64,000 nucleotides of DNA from UBA8752 sp036159995 (GCA_036159995.1 JAYYEI010000049.1:1-64000), one strand, 5' to 3'. Counted from the first letter of the stretch, positions 32,869 through 41,561 are shown. The notes: generated by a model from the letters alone, not told the origin. Numbers and translations are program-made.

Positions 32869-34512
32869 GTCAATCGAACCCCCTCCGGCGGCTTGGAGTC
32901 TGCGGGTTACCGGGTGCTTGGGTGTGGACCAGATAGACTGGGAGTCGGCGGATTCCACGACGGTCCCCTGGTCCATCACCAGGGTGTGGTCGCAGAGGTA
33001 CCGGACGACCCCGAGGTCGTGACTGATGAAGAGCAGCGCGAGGCCGCGCTCGGCCTGCAGGCGGACGAGGAGGTTGATCACCTGGGCCTGAACGCTGACA
33101 TCCAGTGCGGCCACGGCTTCGTCGCACAGGAGGAGCCGGGGTCGGGCGGCGAGGGCGCGGGCGATGACGATGCGCTGGCGTTGTCCACCGGAAAAGGCAT
33201 CCGGGCGCTTGTCGAGATCGGAGCGATCGAGCCCGACGGATTCGAGCAGGGCGCCGGCTTCCTCTCGGGCCGCCTTTTTGTCCGTGCCCCATCGAACGAG
33301 CACCTCTTCGAGCACGGAGCCGATGCGCTTGGCGGGATTCAAGGCCGCCCGGGGATCCTGGAAAACGAGCCCGGCTTGAGATCGGATGTGCCGGAGATCC
33401 GCCGGTTCCCCGTTCTGCACCTCCCGACCGGCGAGCGTGATGGTGCCGGAGTCGAGGGCGTGGAGCCCGAGGATGGCGCGGGCCAGGGTGGTCTTTCCAC
33501 AGCCGCTTCCCCCCACGATGCCGAGGCTCCCCCCTTCGCGCAACACGAGGGAGACGTCCTGGAGGGCCGGGTCCGCTGAACCCGGATAGGTCTTGGTCGC
33601 GCCCCGGACCTCGAGGAGAACGGGCGCCTCGTCCGGCACGGCCCGAATCTCGTCTTGCCCCTCCACCGCGGCCCCTCCGGACAGGAAAGTGTCCATGACC
33701 GGCAGCGGGGTGGGCCGTCCGGTGCGGGGAATCCGGCACGCGAGGAGCCCACGGGTGTACGGATGGTCCGGTCTGGTGAGCACGCCTTTCGCGGGCCCCT
33801 GCTCCACCACTTCGCCGCGGTACAGCACGGCGACGCGGTCCGCATGCCGCTCGACGACCTCCATGTCGTGGGTCACCAGCACCATGGCCAGACCTCTGCG
33901 CTGCTGCAATGCGCGCAACAGGGAGAGGAGCTCTGCCCGCAGTGTGCTGTCGAGGGCGGTGGTGGGTTCGTCGGCGAGCAGGATGTCCGGATCGTTGGAC
34001 AGGGCCATGGCGATGAGGATGCGCTGCTTCTGTCCACCGGACAATTCGTGCGGATAGGCGCTCATCGCCCGGTCCACATCGGGCATTTGGACCTCCTCGA
34101 GGAGACTCCGGACCTTGTCCATGGCCGCTTTTCGGTCCACATCCGAATGCCGGCGGAGGACCCATTCGAGCTGACGGCCGCACCGCATGGTCGGATCCAG
34201 GCTGGTCATGGGTTCTTGGAACACCATGGCGATGCGGTCCCCTCTCGGAATGGCCGCCAGCGCCTCATCCGAAGCGGAGGACCACGTCTGCCCCAGGCCT
34301 TCAATGCGGCCCGAAGTCAGGCGCCCTTCGTCGGGCAGCATGCCCAAGGCAGCCATGCAACACAAGGTTTTGCCTGACCCGCTCTCCCCCACGAGCGCCA
34401 AGCATTCGCCCCGGTGCACGGCGAGGCGGATGTCCTTCAGGATGGACCGGCCCCGAATGTCGAGGCTGACCTGATTCCACAGGAGGGCGGGGGATGGATC
34501 AGAGGGTGCCAC
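32866..34512 (-). CDS. Peptide-type ABC transporter ATPase with two fused nucleotide-binding domains
   Basis: The protein has 548 residues and two complete ABC domains in one chain, like GsiA or a DppD-DppF fusion. The first has Walker A GESGSGKT (near residue 43), signature LSGGQKQR and Walker B ILLADEPTTALD. The second has GGSGCGKT (near residue 333), FSGGQRQR and LLLCDEAVAALD. The oligopeptide-binding-subfamily segment HPYTRGLL follows the first domain. It would energise import of peptides or similar solutes, but no permease or binding-protein gene is adjacent. The GTG start at 34512 overlaps the 4-hydroxyphenylpyruvate dioxygenase stop by 14 bp; no ATG is available nearby. Confidence 0.92.
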   Translation of the reverse strand: MAPSDPSPALLWNQVSLDIRGRSILKDIRLAVHRGECLALVGESGSGKTLCCMAALGMLPDEGRLTSGRIEGLGQTWSSASDEALAAIPRGDRIAMVFQEPMTSLDPTMRCGRQLEWVLRRHSDVDRKAAMDKVRSLLEEVQMPDVDRAMSAYPHELSGGQKQRILIAMALSNDPDILLADEPTTALDSTLRAELLSLLRALQQRRGLAMVLVTHDMEVVERHADRVAVLYRGEVVEQGPAKGVLTRPDHPYTRGLLACRIPRTGRPTPLPVMDTFLSGGAAVEGQDEIRAVPDEAPVLLEVRGATKTYPGSADPALQDVSLVLREGGSLGIVGGSGCGKTTLARAILGLHALDSGTITLAGREVQNGEPADLRHIRSQAGLVFQDPRAALNPAKRIGSVLEEVLVRWGTDKKAAREEAGALLESVGLDRSDLDKRPDAFSGGQRQRIVIARALAARPRLLLCDEAVAALDVSVQAQVINLLVRLQAERGLALLFISHDLGVVRYLCDHTLVMDQGTVVESADSQSIWSTPKHPVTRRLQAAGGGSID

Positions 34513-35638
34513 GCAGGGCCTGCTCGCGTTCGATGGCTTCGAAGAGCGCCTTGAAGTTGCCCTTACCGAAGCTCTGGGCGCCCTTGCGCTGGATGATCTC
34601 GAAGAACATGGTGGGCCGGTCCACGACCGGCTTCGTGAAGATCTGCAGCAGATAGCCCTCGTCGTCCCGATCGATCAGGATGCCGAGATCCCGCAGCGGC
34701 TCGAGGTCCTCGTCGATTTCACCGACCCGATCGAGCACCGTGTCGTAGTAGGTGCTAGGCACCTTCAAGAACTCGATGCCGCGGGCCTGCAGTTCGGTGA
34801 CCGTTTCGATGATGTTGTCCGTGGCCACGGCGATGTGCTGGACCCCGGCGCCCTGGTAGAAGTCGATGTACTCCTCGATCTGCGACTTCTTGCGGCCTTC
34901 GGCGGGCTCGTTGATCGGGAACTTGATGCGCCCGTTTCCATTGCTCATCACCTTGGACATCAAGGCGGTGTACTCGGTGGAAATGTCCTTGTCGTCGAAG
35001 GAGATCAGCTGCGCGAAGCCCATCACCTTGGCGTAGAACTCGCACCACGTGTTCATCTCGCCCCAGCCGACGTTGCCGACCATATGGTCGATGTACTTGA
35101 GGCCGACGGCCGGCGCCGTGCCTTTGGGGTTCCATGCCTGATAGCCCGGCAGGAATACGCCGTTGTAGGCTTTGCGTTCCACGAAGACGTGGATGGTGTC
35201 GCCGTAGGTCTCAATGCCGCTCAGGACCACTTTGCCGTCGCCGTCCTCCCGTGTCTCGGGCGCGAACGCACTCACGGCGCCGCGGGCGGTGGTCTCCTTC
35301 CAGCTTTTCTCCGCGTCGTCCACCCAGAGGGCTACGGCTTTCACGCCATCGCCATGCCGGTTGAGGTGGTCGTTGAGCGGGCCGTCCGCCACGAGAGGCG
35401 TGGTCAGGACGAGTGTGATCTTTTCCTGGCGCAGCACGTAGCTGACGCTGTCGTCGCTGCCGGTCTCCAGCCCCTTGTAGGCCAGCGGCTGGTAGCCCCA
35501 CGCGTTCATGTAGTAGTAGGCGCTCTGCTTGGCGTTGCCGACAATCAGCTCGACGTAGTCGGTGCCGAGGAGAGGCAGGAAGTCATCCGCTTCGGGGACG
35601 ACGATGGCGGGTTGCGGGGTCTGCTGTTCCATGGTCAT
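34499..35638 (-). CDS. hppD: 4-hydroxyphenylpyruvate dioxygenase
   Basis: The protein has 379 residues with two vicinal-oxygen-chelate domains. Iron ligands can be placed in IDHMVGNV (first His), GVQHIAVAT (second His) and MFFEIIQRKG (Glu). The C-terminal FGKGNFKALFEAIEREQ matches the helix that closes the active site. It converts 4-hydroxyphenylpyruvate to homogentisate in tyrosine degradation. The substrate for the next enzyme is therefore made here, and that enzyme (homogentisate dioxygenase) is encoded 8 bp upstream on the same strand, so the two are co-transcribed. Confidence 0.96.
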   Translation of the reverse strand: MTMEQQTPQPAIVVPEADDFLPLLGTDYVELIVGNAKQSAYYYMNAWGYQPLAYKGLETGSDDSVSYVLRQEKITLVLTTPLVADGPLNDHLNRHGDGVKAVALWVDDAEKSWKETTARGAVSAFAPETREDGDGKVVLSGIETYGDTIHVFVERKAYNGVFLPGYQAWNPKGTAPAVGLKYIDHMVGNVGWGEMNTWCEFYAKVMGFAQLISFDDKDISTEYTALMSKVMSNGNGRIKFPINEPAEGRKKSQIEEYIDFYQGAGVQHIAVATDNIIETVTELQARGIEFLKVPSTYYDTVLDRVGEIDEDLEPLRDLGILIDRDDEGYLLQIFTKPVVDRPTMFFEIIQRKGAQSFGKGNFKALFEAIEREQALRGTL

Positions 35639-35646
35639 TGCAGGGT

Positions 35647-36831
35647 TCAGTCGATGTTCGAAGGGGTGTATCCCAGCCAGCTCTGGTGGTAGCCACCGTC
35701 TTCTATGTCGAGCGCCTCCTGGGTGAGGCGGAGGGGCCGAAACGTGTCCACCATGACGGCGAGTTCAGCCGTGCCGGTCTTGCCGATGGAGCCCTCGTAG
35801 GTGCCGGGGTGGGGTCCGTGGGGAATGCCGCCGGGGTGCAGCGTCAGGTCGCCGCGCGAAATGCCCTTGCGGCTCATGAAGTTGCCCTCCACGTAGTACA
35901 GCACCTCATCGGAGTCGATGTTGCTGTGGTTGTAGGGGGCGGGAATGGACTTGGGGTGGTAATCGTACAACCGCGGGCAGAAGCTGCAGATCACGAAGGC
36001 ATCCGTTTCGAAGGTCTGATGGACGGGCGGCGGCTGGTGGACCCGGCCGGTGATGGGCTCGAAGTCATGGATGGAGAAGGCGTAGGGGAAATGGTACCCG
36101 TCCCATCCGACCACATCGAAGGGGTGGCGGGCGTAGGTCGCCGTGTGGATCATGCTCTCCTTGCGGACGTCGATGGGGAAATCGCCTTCGCGGTCCACGG
36201 CCGGCACATGCTCCGGCACGCGGAAGTCGCGCTCGCAGAATGGGCTGTGCTCGAGCAGCTGTCCGAAGTGGTTGCGGTAGCGCTTCGGTGTCACAACGGG
36301 ATGGACACTTTCCACGACCAGCCAGCGTTGCTCGGACCCCGAGGCCGGCGCCCAACGGTGGATGACCCCCCGCGGGATCACGAGGTAGTCGCCGGGCCGA
36401 TAGGCCAGCGTGCCGAACATCGTTTCAAGTACGCCCTCTCCGTCGTGGATGAAGACGACCTCGTCGCTGTCGGCATTCTTGTAGAAGCGGTCCGCCGGGT
36501 CGGCCTCGGTCGGCCGGGCCACGGAAATCGTACAGTCCGCGTTGAACATCATCGGCACCCTGGCGGCGAGCGCATGGCCAGAGGACGGCGCGGAGAAGCC
36601 CGGCACACGCCGGGATTTGAGGTTTTCCTTGACCCCTTCCACCGGTCGGGCATCCACCGGCTCCGAGACGGATTTCACCATCGTCGGCGGATATAGGTGG
36701 TACAGCAGGGAGCTCATGCCCACGAAGCCGATTGTGCCGAAGAGTTGCTCGTGGTGGAGCGTGCCGTCGGCCTTGGGAAACTGCGTGTGGCGCTTGTGCG
36801 GAATCTGCCCGCGTTGCTGATAGAAGGGCAT
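35647..36831 (-). CDS. hmgA: Homogentisate 1,2-dioxygenase
   Basis: The protein has 394 residues in a cupin-fold family. The iron-site region is visible as HSNIDSDEVLYYVEGNF followed by HPGGIPHGPHPGTYEGSIG, and the N-terminal cupin has DSDEVVFIHDGEG. It opens the homogentisate ring to maleylacetoacetate. The isomerase and fumarylacetoacetase that complete the pathway are not in the window. TAACTTGC (36836-36843) ends 4 nt before the ATG; this is the likely promoter for at least hmgA-hppD and perhaps the ABC ATPase. Confidence 0.95.
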   Translation of the reverse strand: MPFYQQRGQIPHKRHTQFPKADGTLHHEQLFGTIGFVGMSSLLYHLYPPTMVKSVSEPVDARPVEGVKENLKSRRVPGFSAPSSGHALAARVPMMFNADCTISVARPTEADPADRFYKNADSDEVVFIHDGEGVLETMFGTLAYRPGDYLVIPRGVIHRWAPASGSEQRWLVVESVHPVVTPKRYRNHFGQLLEHSPFCERDFRVPEHVPAVDREGDFPIDVRKESMIHTATYARHPFDVVGWDGYHFPYAFSIHDFEPITGRVHQPPPVHQTFETDAFVICSFCPRLYDYHPKSIPAPYNHSNIDSDEVLYYVEGNFMSRKGISRGDLTLHPGGIPHGPHPGTYEGSIGKTGTAELAVMVDTFRPLRLTQEALDIEDGGYHQSWLGYTPSNID

Positions 36832-36835
36832 GGAG

Positions 36836-36843
36836 GCAAGTTA
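36836..36843 (-). promoter_or_regulatory. -7-like box TAACTTGC of hmgA-hppD
   Basis: On the minus strand TAACTTGC ends 4 nt before the hmgA ATG. It has the same octamer and spacing as the tryptophan dioxygenase gene. Confidence 0.45.
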
Positions 36844-36856
36844 GCGCGGAACGGGC

Positions 36857-37885
36857 TCAGCCCCCGCTCCCCAGACGGGCGTACCAGGGAAGGGATCCAT
36901 CCTCGCGCGGGGGGAACCGGAGGGGCACCTTGTAGCCGACCGGCAGGGCTTGGTCTGGCCCTTTGTCGGTGCGGTCCACGAGGACCTTGAGTTTGACGGC
37001 TTCGGCGTCGCTGATGGTGCGCAAGGTCTCTCCCTCTTCGACGACGTGCCAATCCCGGACTCCCCGACGGCGTTTGGGCTGGGTGTACAGCCTGCGGTTC
37101 GAGGCAAGCACGGTTGACCCGTCGGCGCCCTTCAGGTCGTTGTATTTGCGCAACTGCCAGACCGACAGCTGGTAGGCGGCGGCGAGATCGGCGAGGGACT
37201 CTCCCGCCAAACCTTGAATCCACGCCACGTCGTTGGGGGAGATGCCGCTGGCCCGCGCCCCGCCGATGCGCACTGTCCGGTTGGCCTCGTCCGGCTGTCC
37301 CGTTCCGGTCTCGTCCACGACATCCTGCTGGGGCTGGGGTATGCCGCCCCGCTTGATCCATTGGATGCCCTCGTCGTCATACCGGTCGAGTCCATGGCGC
37401 TCGATGAGTTCAATCAGGGCCTTGGCATAGGTCGGGCTGGTCGCATACCCACACCGCTTCAACCCCTTGGCCCATCCCTTGTAGTCGTCGATGTGCAGAT
37501 CGAACAGGGAGGAATACCGGTCCCGTTTCAGAAAGAGGCTGTGGTCGTGGTAGCTGTCCCTCGCATCCTCGTAAACCCGGAAGCATTCTCCTTTTTTGTC
37601 GTCGTCGTAATAGGTTCGGCCACCGGTCCAGTCACTGTGGCACTTGATGCCGAAGTGGTTGTTGGACTTGCTGCTCAATTCGCTCTTTCCCGAACCGCTC
37701 TCCAGAATGCCCTGGGCCAACGTGATGCTCGCGGGGATGCGGTGCTTGACCATCTGGCGGATGGCCTCGTCCTTCCAGCGCTCGATGTAGGCCTCTTGAT
37801 CCGCGGCACCTGCAGCTGAGAGCAGCAGGGGCATCATCCAAAGAAGGCCGAGGGCCGACTGACGGAGGAGATTCTGGAAGCGCAT
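36857..37885 (-). CDS. Secreted glucosaminidase (GH73-like) with LysM domains
   Basis: The protein has 342 residues. A signal peptide covers about residues 1-28 (LLWMMPLLLSAAGA). The glucosaminidase domain has the catalytic Glu in LAQGILESGSGKSELS, followed by NNHFGIKC and YDDDKKGECFRVYEDARDSYHDHSLFL. From about residue 220 two LysM modules bind glycan chains (GLAGESLADLAAAYQLSVWQ and VVEEGETLRTISDAEA). It hydrolyses N-acetylglucosaminyl bonds of peptidoglycan in the periplasm and may assist cell separation or remodelling. The possible -7 box TTCCTTTG (37890-37897) ends 4 nt before the ATG. Confidence 0.92.
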   Translation of the reverse strand: MRFQNLLRQSALGLLWMMPLLLSAAGAADQEAYIERWKDEAIRQMVKHRIPASITLAQGILESGSGKSELSSKSNNHFGIKCHSDWTGGRTYYDDDKKGECFRVYEDARDSYHDHSLFLKRDRYSSLFDLHIDDYKGWAKGLKRCGYATSPTYAKALIELIERHGLDRYDDEGIQWIKRGGIPQPQQDVVDETGTGQPDEANRTVRIGGARASGISPNDVAWIQGLAGESLADLAAAYQLSVWQLRKYNDLKGADGSTVLASNRRLYTQPKRRRGVRDWHVVEEGETLRTISDAEAVKLKVLVDRTDKGPDQALPVGYKVPLRFPPREDGSLPWYARLGSGG

Positions 37886-37889
37886 GGAA

Positions 37890-37897
37890 CAAAGGAA
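37890..37897 (-). promoter_or_regulatory. -7-like box TTCCTTTG of the glucosaminidase
   Basis: On the minus strand this has one mismatch to TAnnTTTG and ends 4 nt before the ATG at 37885. Confidence 0.4.
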
Positions 37898-37960
37898 CGC
37901 GAACCCACCCGGTAGCCGTGCGCACCTCCGGGGCGTTTCACCCACATCAGGCGGTTCAAT

Positions 37961-38392
37961 TCAGGCGCCCTCCTTGGTGTCGAAATCGCGGGTCTCGTTC
38001 GGTTGACCGGTCACATCGAAGAAGTGCCACACCCCGGAAGGTTTCCCATCGGTGTGCTGGCCTTCGATGTGCGGAAGGCCTGAGGCATGCCAGGAGCGGA
38101 AGAGCCCTTCCTTCTGGCCTGCGACATAGTCGACCTGGCTCCAGGGCAGGCCGTCCTCCCGGTAGGTGTTCCAGGTGCCTTCCCGCGCGCCATCCACCAT
38201 GCGGCCGCGGACGTGAAGCAGGCCATTCGAGTGGAACTGCTGGATTTCGTGGCCGGCCACCCCCTCTTCGAACCGGTGCATTTCCTTGACCGTGCCATCG
38301 GACCAGGTTGAGACGATGGTCTCGGTTTCCGTGGAGGCACAGCCGAACAGAATCAGGCCCGTGGCCAAAAAGAGGGTCAGGGTCGGTTTCAT
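37961..38392 (-). CDS. MORN/YwqK-like repeat lipoprotein
   Basis: The protein has 143 residues. The lipoprotein signal ends in GLILFGC (Cys near residue 18). Four to five repeats of about 22 residues with a G-W/Y pattern follow (HSNGLLHVRGRMVDGAREGTW, YREDGLPWSQVDYVAGQKEG), matching the MORN-like repeats of YwqK-type proteins. These bind membranes or partner proteins; YwqK homologues are sometimes called antitoxin components, but no toxin gene is present. The ATG overlaps the stop of the polyprenyl synthase gene (ATGA), so it is coupled to it. Confidence 0.85.
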   Translation of the reverse strand: MKPTLTLFLATGLILFGCASTETETIVSTWSDGTVKEMHRFEEGVAGHEIQQFHSNGLLHVRGRMVDGAREGTWNTYREDGLPWSQVDYVAGQKEGLFRSWHASGLPHIEGQHTDGKPSGVWHFFDVTGQPNETRDFDTKEGA

Positions 38393-39363
38393 CGGTTGCG
38401 GGAGGTGGTGAATTCGACCAGGTCCGCGAGGGCTGCCCGGGCAGGAGACTCGGGAAGCGCGTCGAGCATCGCGACGGCCCGGTCCCGGTATTCGGCCATT
38501 TTGGATTCGGCATACGCGATGCCCGGCCCGGACTGGATGTCCTCCAGGAGCCTCGCGGCAACCTCGGGACGGTCCGCGCTCCGCTTGATGTCCCGGACCA
38601 TGCTCCGCCTCCGACCTCCAGACTGCTGCTGGAGGGTGTGGATGAGCGGCAGGGTCATTTTGCGCTCCTTCAGGTCGCCCCCCTTGGGCTTGCCGGTGGC
38701 GCTCGTCGGCGCGAAGTCGAGCAGGTCGTCCTTGATCTGGAACGCGATGCCAACGGCCTCACCGAAGGCGCGCATGTGCTCAACCCGGTCCTCGTCGGCG
38801 CCGGCGCTGGCCGCCCCGGCGGCGCAACAGGCCGCAATGAGCGAAGCCGTTTTGCGCCGGATGATGTCGAAGTAGACGGCTTCGGTGATGTCCAGGCGGC
38901 GGGCCTTCTCAATCTGTAGCAATTCCCCCTCGCTCATCGATTCCACCGCGCGGGAGGTGATGCGGAGCAGATCCACGGCGTCCCGTTCCATCGAGATGAG
39001 CAGTCCCCGGGAGAGCAGGTAGTCCCCGACGAGCACGGCGATCTTGGATTTCCAGAGGGCATTGATGGAGAAGAACCCCCGGCGGGTTTCTGCCCGGTCG
39101 ACCACGTCATCGTGGACGAGGGTGGCCGTGTGGAGCAACTCGATGAGGGTGGCGGCTACGTGGCTGCGGTCGGTGGAACCCCCGCAGGCCTGGGCCGTCA
39201 GGTACACGAGCATCGGCCGCATCTGTTTGCCCCGGCTCTTGACGATGTACCGCGTGATGTGGTCGAGGAGCGGCACGGAGGTGCGCATGGCCTCCTTGAA
39301 GTGCCCCTGGAATTCCCGCATTTCGCGGTCCACCGGTTGACGTATCGACGCGAGGTCGGCCAT
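38389..39363 (-). CDS. Polyprenyl diphosphate synthase
   Basis: The protein has 324 residues. The two aspartate-rich motifs of trans-prenyltransferases are LVHDDVVDRAE (DDxxD, near residue 85) and IKDDLLDF. SRGKQMRPMLVYLTAQ supplies the isopentenyl-diphosphate-binding Lys/Arg. It builds long-chain all-trans polyprenyl diphosphate (octaprenyl/solanesyl type), most likely for menaquinone; chain length is inferred from family. The start at 39363 (MADLAS) is preferred over a 26-residue extension because TACCTTCG (39369-39376) lies 5 nt before it and the extension would run into the yicC promoter. Confidence 0.92.
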   Translation of the reverse strand: MADLASIRQPVDREMREFQGHFKEAMRTSVPLLDHITRYIVKSRGKQMRPMLVYLTAQACGGSTDRSHVAATLIELLHTATLVHDDVVDRAETRRGFFSINALWKSKIAVLVGDYLLSRGLLISMERDAVDLLRITSRAVESMSEGELLQIEKARRLDITEAVYFDIIRRKTASLIAACCAAGAASAGADEDRVEHMRAFGEAVGIAFQIKDDLLDFAPTSATGKPKGGDLKERKMTLPLIHTLQQQSGGRRRSMVRDIKRSADRPEVAARLLEDIQSGPGIAYAESKMAEYRDRAVAMLDALPESPARAALADLVEFTTSRNR

Positions 39364-39368
39364 GGCCG

Positions 39369-39376
39369 CGAAGGTA
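39369..39376 (-). promoter_or_regulatory. -7 box TACCTTCG of the polyprenyl synthase
   Basis: This exact TAnnTTCG box on the minus strand ends 5 nt before the ATG at 39363. It shares the short divergent intergenic region with yicC. Confidence 0.5.
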
Positions 39377-39416
39377 CCGTCCAGACCGTCCGGAATGCCG
39401 GGCGGGGTCACGGGTG

Positions 39417-39424
39417 TATTTTGC
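39417..39424 (+). promoter_or_regulatory. -7-like box TATTTTGC of yicC-gmk-nadD
   Basis: This is a TAnnTTNS-type box ending 3 nt before the ATG at 39428, so the predicted mRNA is leaderless or close to it. Confidence 0.45.
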
Positions 39425-39427
39425 GGC

Positions 39428-40318
39428 ATGATCCTGTCCATGACCGGCTACGGAAAGGCCGAGGCGCACATCGGCGCGCGCAAGTACACGGTGGAGATCC
39501 GGTCGCTCAACGGCAAGGGCCTCGACCTGTCCGTCCGCATGCCGTCCCGGTTCCGTCCGCATGAGATGGATCTCCGCAAGCAAGTGGCCAAGTCCGTGGG
39601 CCGCGGCAAGTCCGATCTCCTCATCCATTTCGAATCCGACGCGTCCGACGTCCGCCATGAGGTCAACACCGGATTGGTCCAGCAGTACGTCGACCAATTG
39701 ACGCCGTTGTTCGAGGCCAATGGCGTTCCGGCCAGCCATGTGGAGGGCCGGTTGCAGCAGTTCCAGTCGGCCCTGCGCTTTCCCGACGTGGTCAGCTCGA
39801 CCAAGGACACTTTGGAGGAGGGCGAATGGGAAGCCCTTCGGGACCTCGTTTCGGCCGCATCGGAGCAATTCATCGCCTACAGGACCCAAGAAGGCGCCGT
39901 CCTCGAGGCGGATTTCCGTCAGCGGGTCGGCACCATCGAGGCCCTGCGGGGTGAATTGAAGCCCTTGCTCGAGGCGCGGTCCGAGCGGACCCGCTCCCGC
40001 CTCCGGGAACACCTTGAAGCGGATTTGCCCCGAGACCGGGTCGATGAGAACCGATTCGAGCACGAGCTCATTTTCTACATGGAGAAACTCGATGTGACCG
40101 AGGAACTCGTCCGGCTCGAAGCGAACTGCGCGTACTTCCTCGAGATGCTCGACGCGGATTCGGGCCAGGGCAAGAAGCTCGGCTTCATCGCCCAGGAGAT
40201 CGGACGCGAGATCAATACCCTCGGCAGCAAGTGCCAGGATGCGGGCATGCAGCGCCTCGTCGTCCAGATGAAGGATGAGCTGGAGAAAATCAAGGAGCAG
40301 GTCCTGAACGCATTGTGA
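39428..40318 (+). CDS. yicC: YicC-family endoribonuclease
   Basis: The protein has 296 residues. It starts with the family signature MILSMTGYGKAE and contains VEIRSLNGKGLDLSVRMP. The C-terminal DUF1732-type part reads GKKLGFIAQEIGREINTLGSK. YicC proteins have been described as RNases that degrade small RNAs and stalled messages; the detailed role in Bacteroidota is not known to me. The start is fixed by the signature and box. Its TGA shares two bases with the gmk ATG (TGATG), and the yicC-gmk-nadD order is usual in this phylum. Confidence 0.93.
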   Translation: MILSMTGYGKAEAHIGARKYTVEIRSLNGKGLDLSVRMPSRFRPHEMDLRKQVAKSVGRGKSDLLIHFESDASDVRHEVNTGLVQQYVDQLTPLFEANGVPASHVEGRLQQFQSALRFPDVVSSTKDTLEEGEWEALRDLVSAASEQFIAYRTQEGAVLEADFRQRVGTIEALRGELKPLLEARSERTRSRLREHLEADLPRDRVDENRFEHELIFYMEKLDVTEELVRLEANCAYFLEMLDADSGQGKKLGFIAQEIGREINTLGSKCQDAGMQRLVVQMKDELEKIKEQVLNAL

Positions 40319-40923
40319 TGAACACCCCCGGCACCTCCACTCCCCAGGGCAAGGCGATGGCCTTCTGCGCTCCGTCGGGTGCGGGAAAGACCACCTTGGT
40401 CCGGAGGCTGATGGCCGAGCGGTCCGATGTGGCCTTCAGCGTGAGCGCGACCAACCGGCCGCCGAGGGGGTCCGAACGAAATGGAGTCGATTACCATTTC
40501 CTGTCCACCGAATCGTTCCAACAGCGGATCGAATCCGGGGACTTCCTCGAATGGGAAGAGGTCTATGAAGGCCGGTTTTACGGGACCCTCCGCGCGGCGG
40601 TGGATGCGGTCTGGCAATCCGGAAAGCACGTCGTGTTCGACGTGGATGTCGAAGGCGGAATCCGACTCAAGGAGATCCTGGGCGATCGGCTTCGGTCTGT
40701 TTTTGTGCGTCCTCCCTCTCTCGAGGTGCTGGAGGACCGGCTCCGGAAGCGGGCGACGGACAGTGAATCCGAGATCGAGCGCCGCCTCGCCAAGGCCGAG
40801 CGGGAGATGGGACGGGCCAACCGGTTTGACGTAGTCCTGATCAACGACGATTTGGAGACGGCCTGTGGAGACCTGTCGAGCCTGGCCGCGGAATTCCTCG
40901 GCCCGCAACGTGTGGAGGCATGA
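40318..40923 (+). CDS. gmk: Guanylate kinase
   Basis: The protein has 201 residues. The P-loop is APSGAGKTTLV (near residue 18). GMP binding is shown by SVSATNRPPRGSERNGVDYHFLS (two segments, including the conserved Arg and Tyr) and FLEWEEVYEGRFYGT. It phosphorylates GMP to GDP. The ATG at 40318 overlaps the yicC stop; a GTG one codon earlier is also in frame. The stop overlaps the nadD start (ATGA). Confidence 0.97.
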   Translation: MNTPGTSTPQGKAMAFCAPSGAGKTTLVRRLMAERSDVAFSVSATNRPPRGSERNGVDYHFLSTESFQQRIESGDFLEWEEVYEGRFYGTLRAAVDAVWQSGKHVVFDVDVEGGIRLKEILGDRLRSVFVRPPSLEVLEDRLRKRATDSESEIERRLAKAEREMGRANRFDVVLINDDLETACGDLSSLAAEFLGPQRVEA

Positions 40924-41528
40924 ACGTTGGACTGTACTTCGGGTCGTTCAATCCCATCCACACCGGGCACCTGATCATTGCCCAGCACATGCTCACGCAC
41001 CACGGCCTCGATGAGGTCCGCTTCGTGGTCACGCCCCACAACCCGATGAAGGCCGCCGCCGATTTGGCTCCGGAGGCCGACCGCTTGGAGATGGTGCGGC
41101 AGACGGTCGCCGACAACTCCCGGCTTCACGCCGAGGATGTGGAATTCGGCCTCCCCCGACCGAACTACACGGCCCACACCATGGATTTTCTGGCCCGTCG
41201 GCACCCGGAGACCACGTTCCGCATCATCATCGGGGAGGACAACCTGCGGACCCTGCAACAGTGGGCACGCTGGAAGGAACTCGTGGACCGGTATGGATTT
41301 CTCGTCTACCCCAGGGCGCAGAGCGAGGGAGAGCCAGCGAGCGTAGAAGGAACGGTGAGCCCGGATGGGGAGCACATCGTGATGAGTCCCGCCCCCATCA
41401 TCAGCATTTCGAGCACGTATCTCCGCTCGGCCTTGGCCAAGGGGGATTCGGCACGATACCTCTTGCCCGACGCGGCCGCGGCCGTGATCCGGGAGCGCGG
41501 GCTGTACGGTCACCCCGCAAACGGCTGA
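40920..41528 (+). CDS. nadD: Nicotinate-nucleotide adenylyltransferase
   Basis: The protein has 202 residues. The nucleotidyltransferase signature GSFNPIHTGHL (HxGH) is at the N-terminus and the second motif ISISSTYLRSAL near the C-terminus (ISSTxxR). It makes nicotinate adenine dinucleotide from NaMN and ATP in NAD synthesis. It is coupled to gmk through an ATGA overlap. It converges with pth across about 33 bp with no obvious terminator. Confidence 0.95.
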   Translation: MNVGLYFGSFNPIHTGHLIIAQHMLTHHGLDEVRFVVTPHNPMKAAADLAPEADRLEMVRQTVADNSRLHAEDVEFGLPRPNYTAHTMDFLARRHPETTFRIIIGEDNLRTLQQWARWKELVDRYGFLVYPRAQSEGEPASVEGTVSPDGEHIVMSPAPIISISSTYLRSALAKGDSARYLLPDAAAAVIRERGLYGHPANG

Positions 41529-41561
41529 CCTTGAGCCGTCGCCCTTCCTTGAGGGTGTGGG

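Noticed and set aside
37961..38392. YwqK-like lipoprotein as an antitoxin
   Set aside because: No toxin gene is nearby, and it has a lipoprotein signal and is coupled to the polyprenyl synthase.
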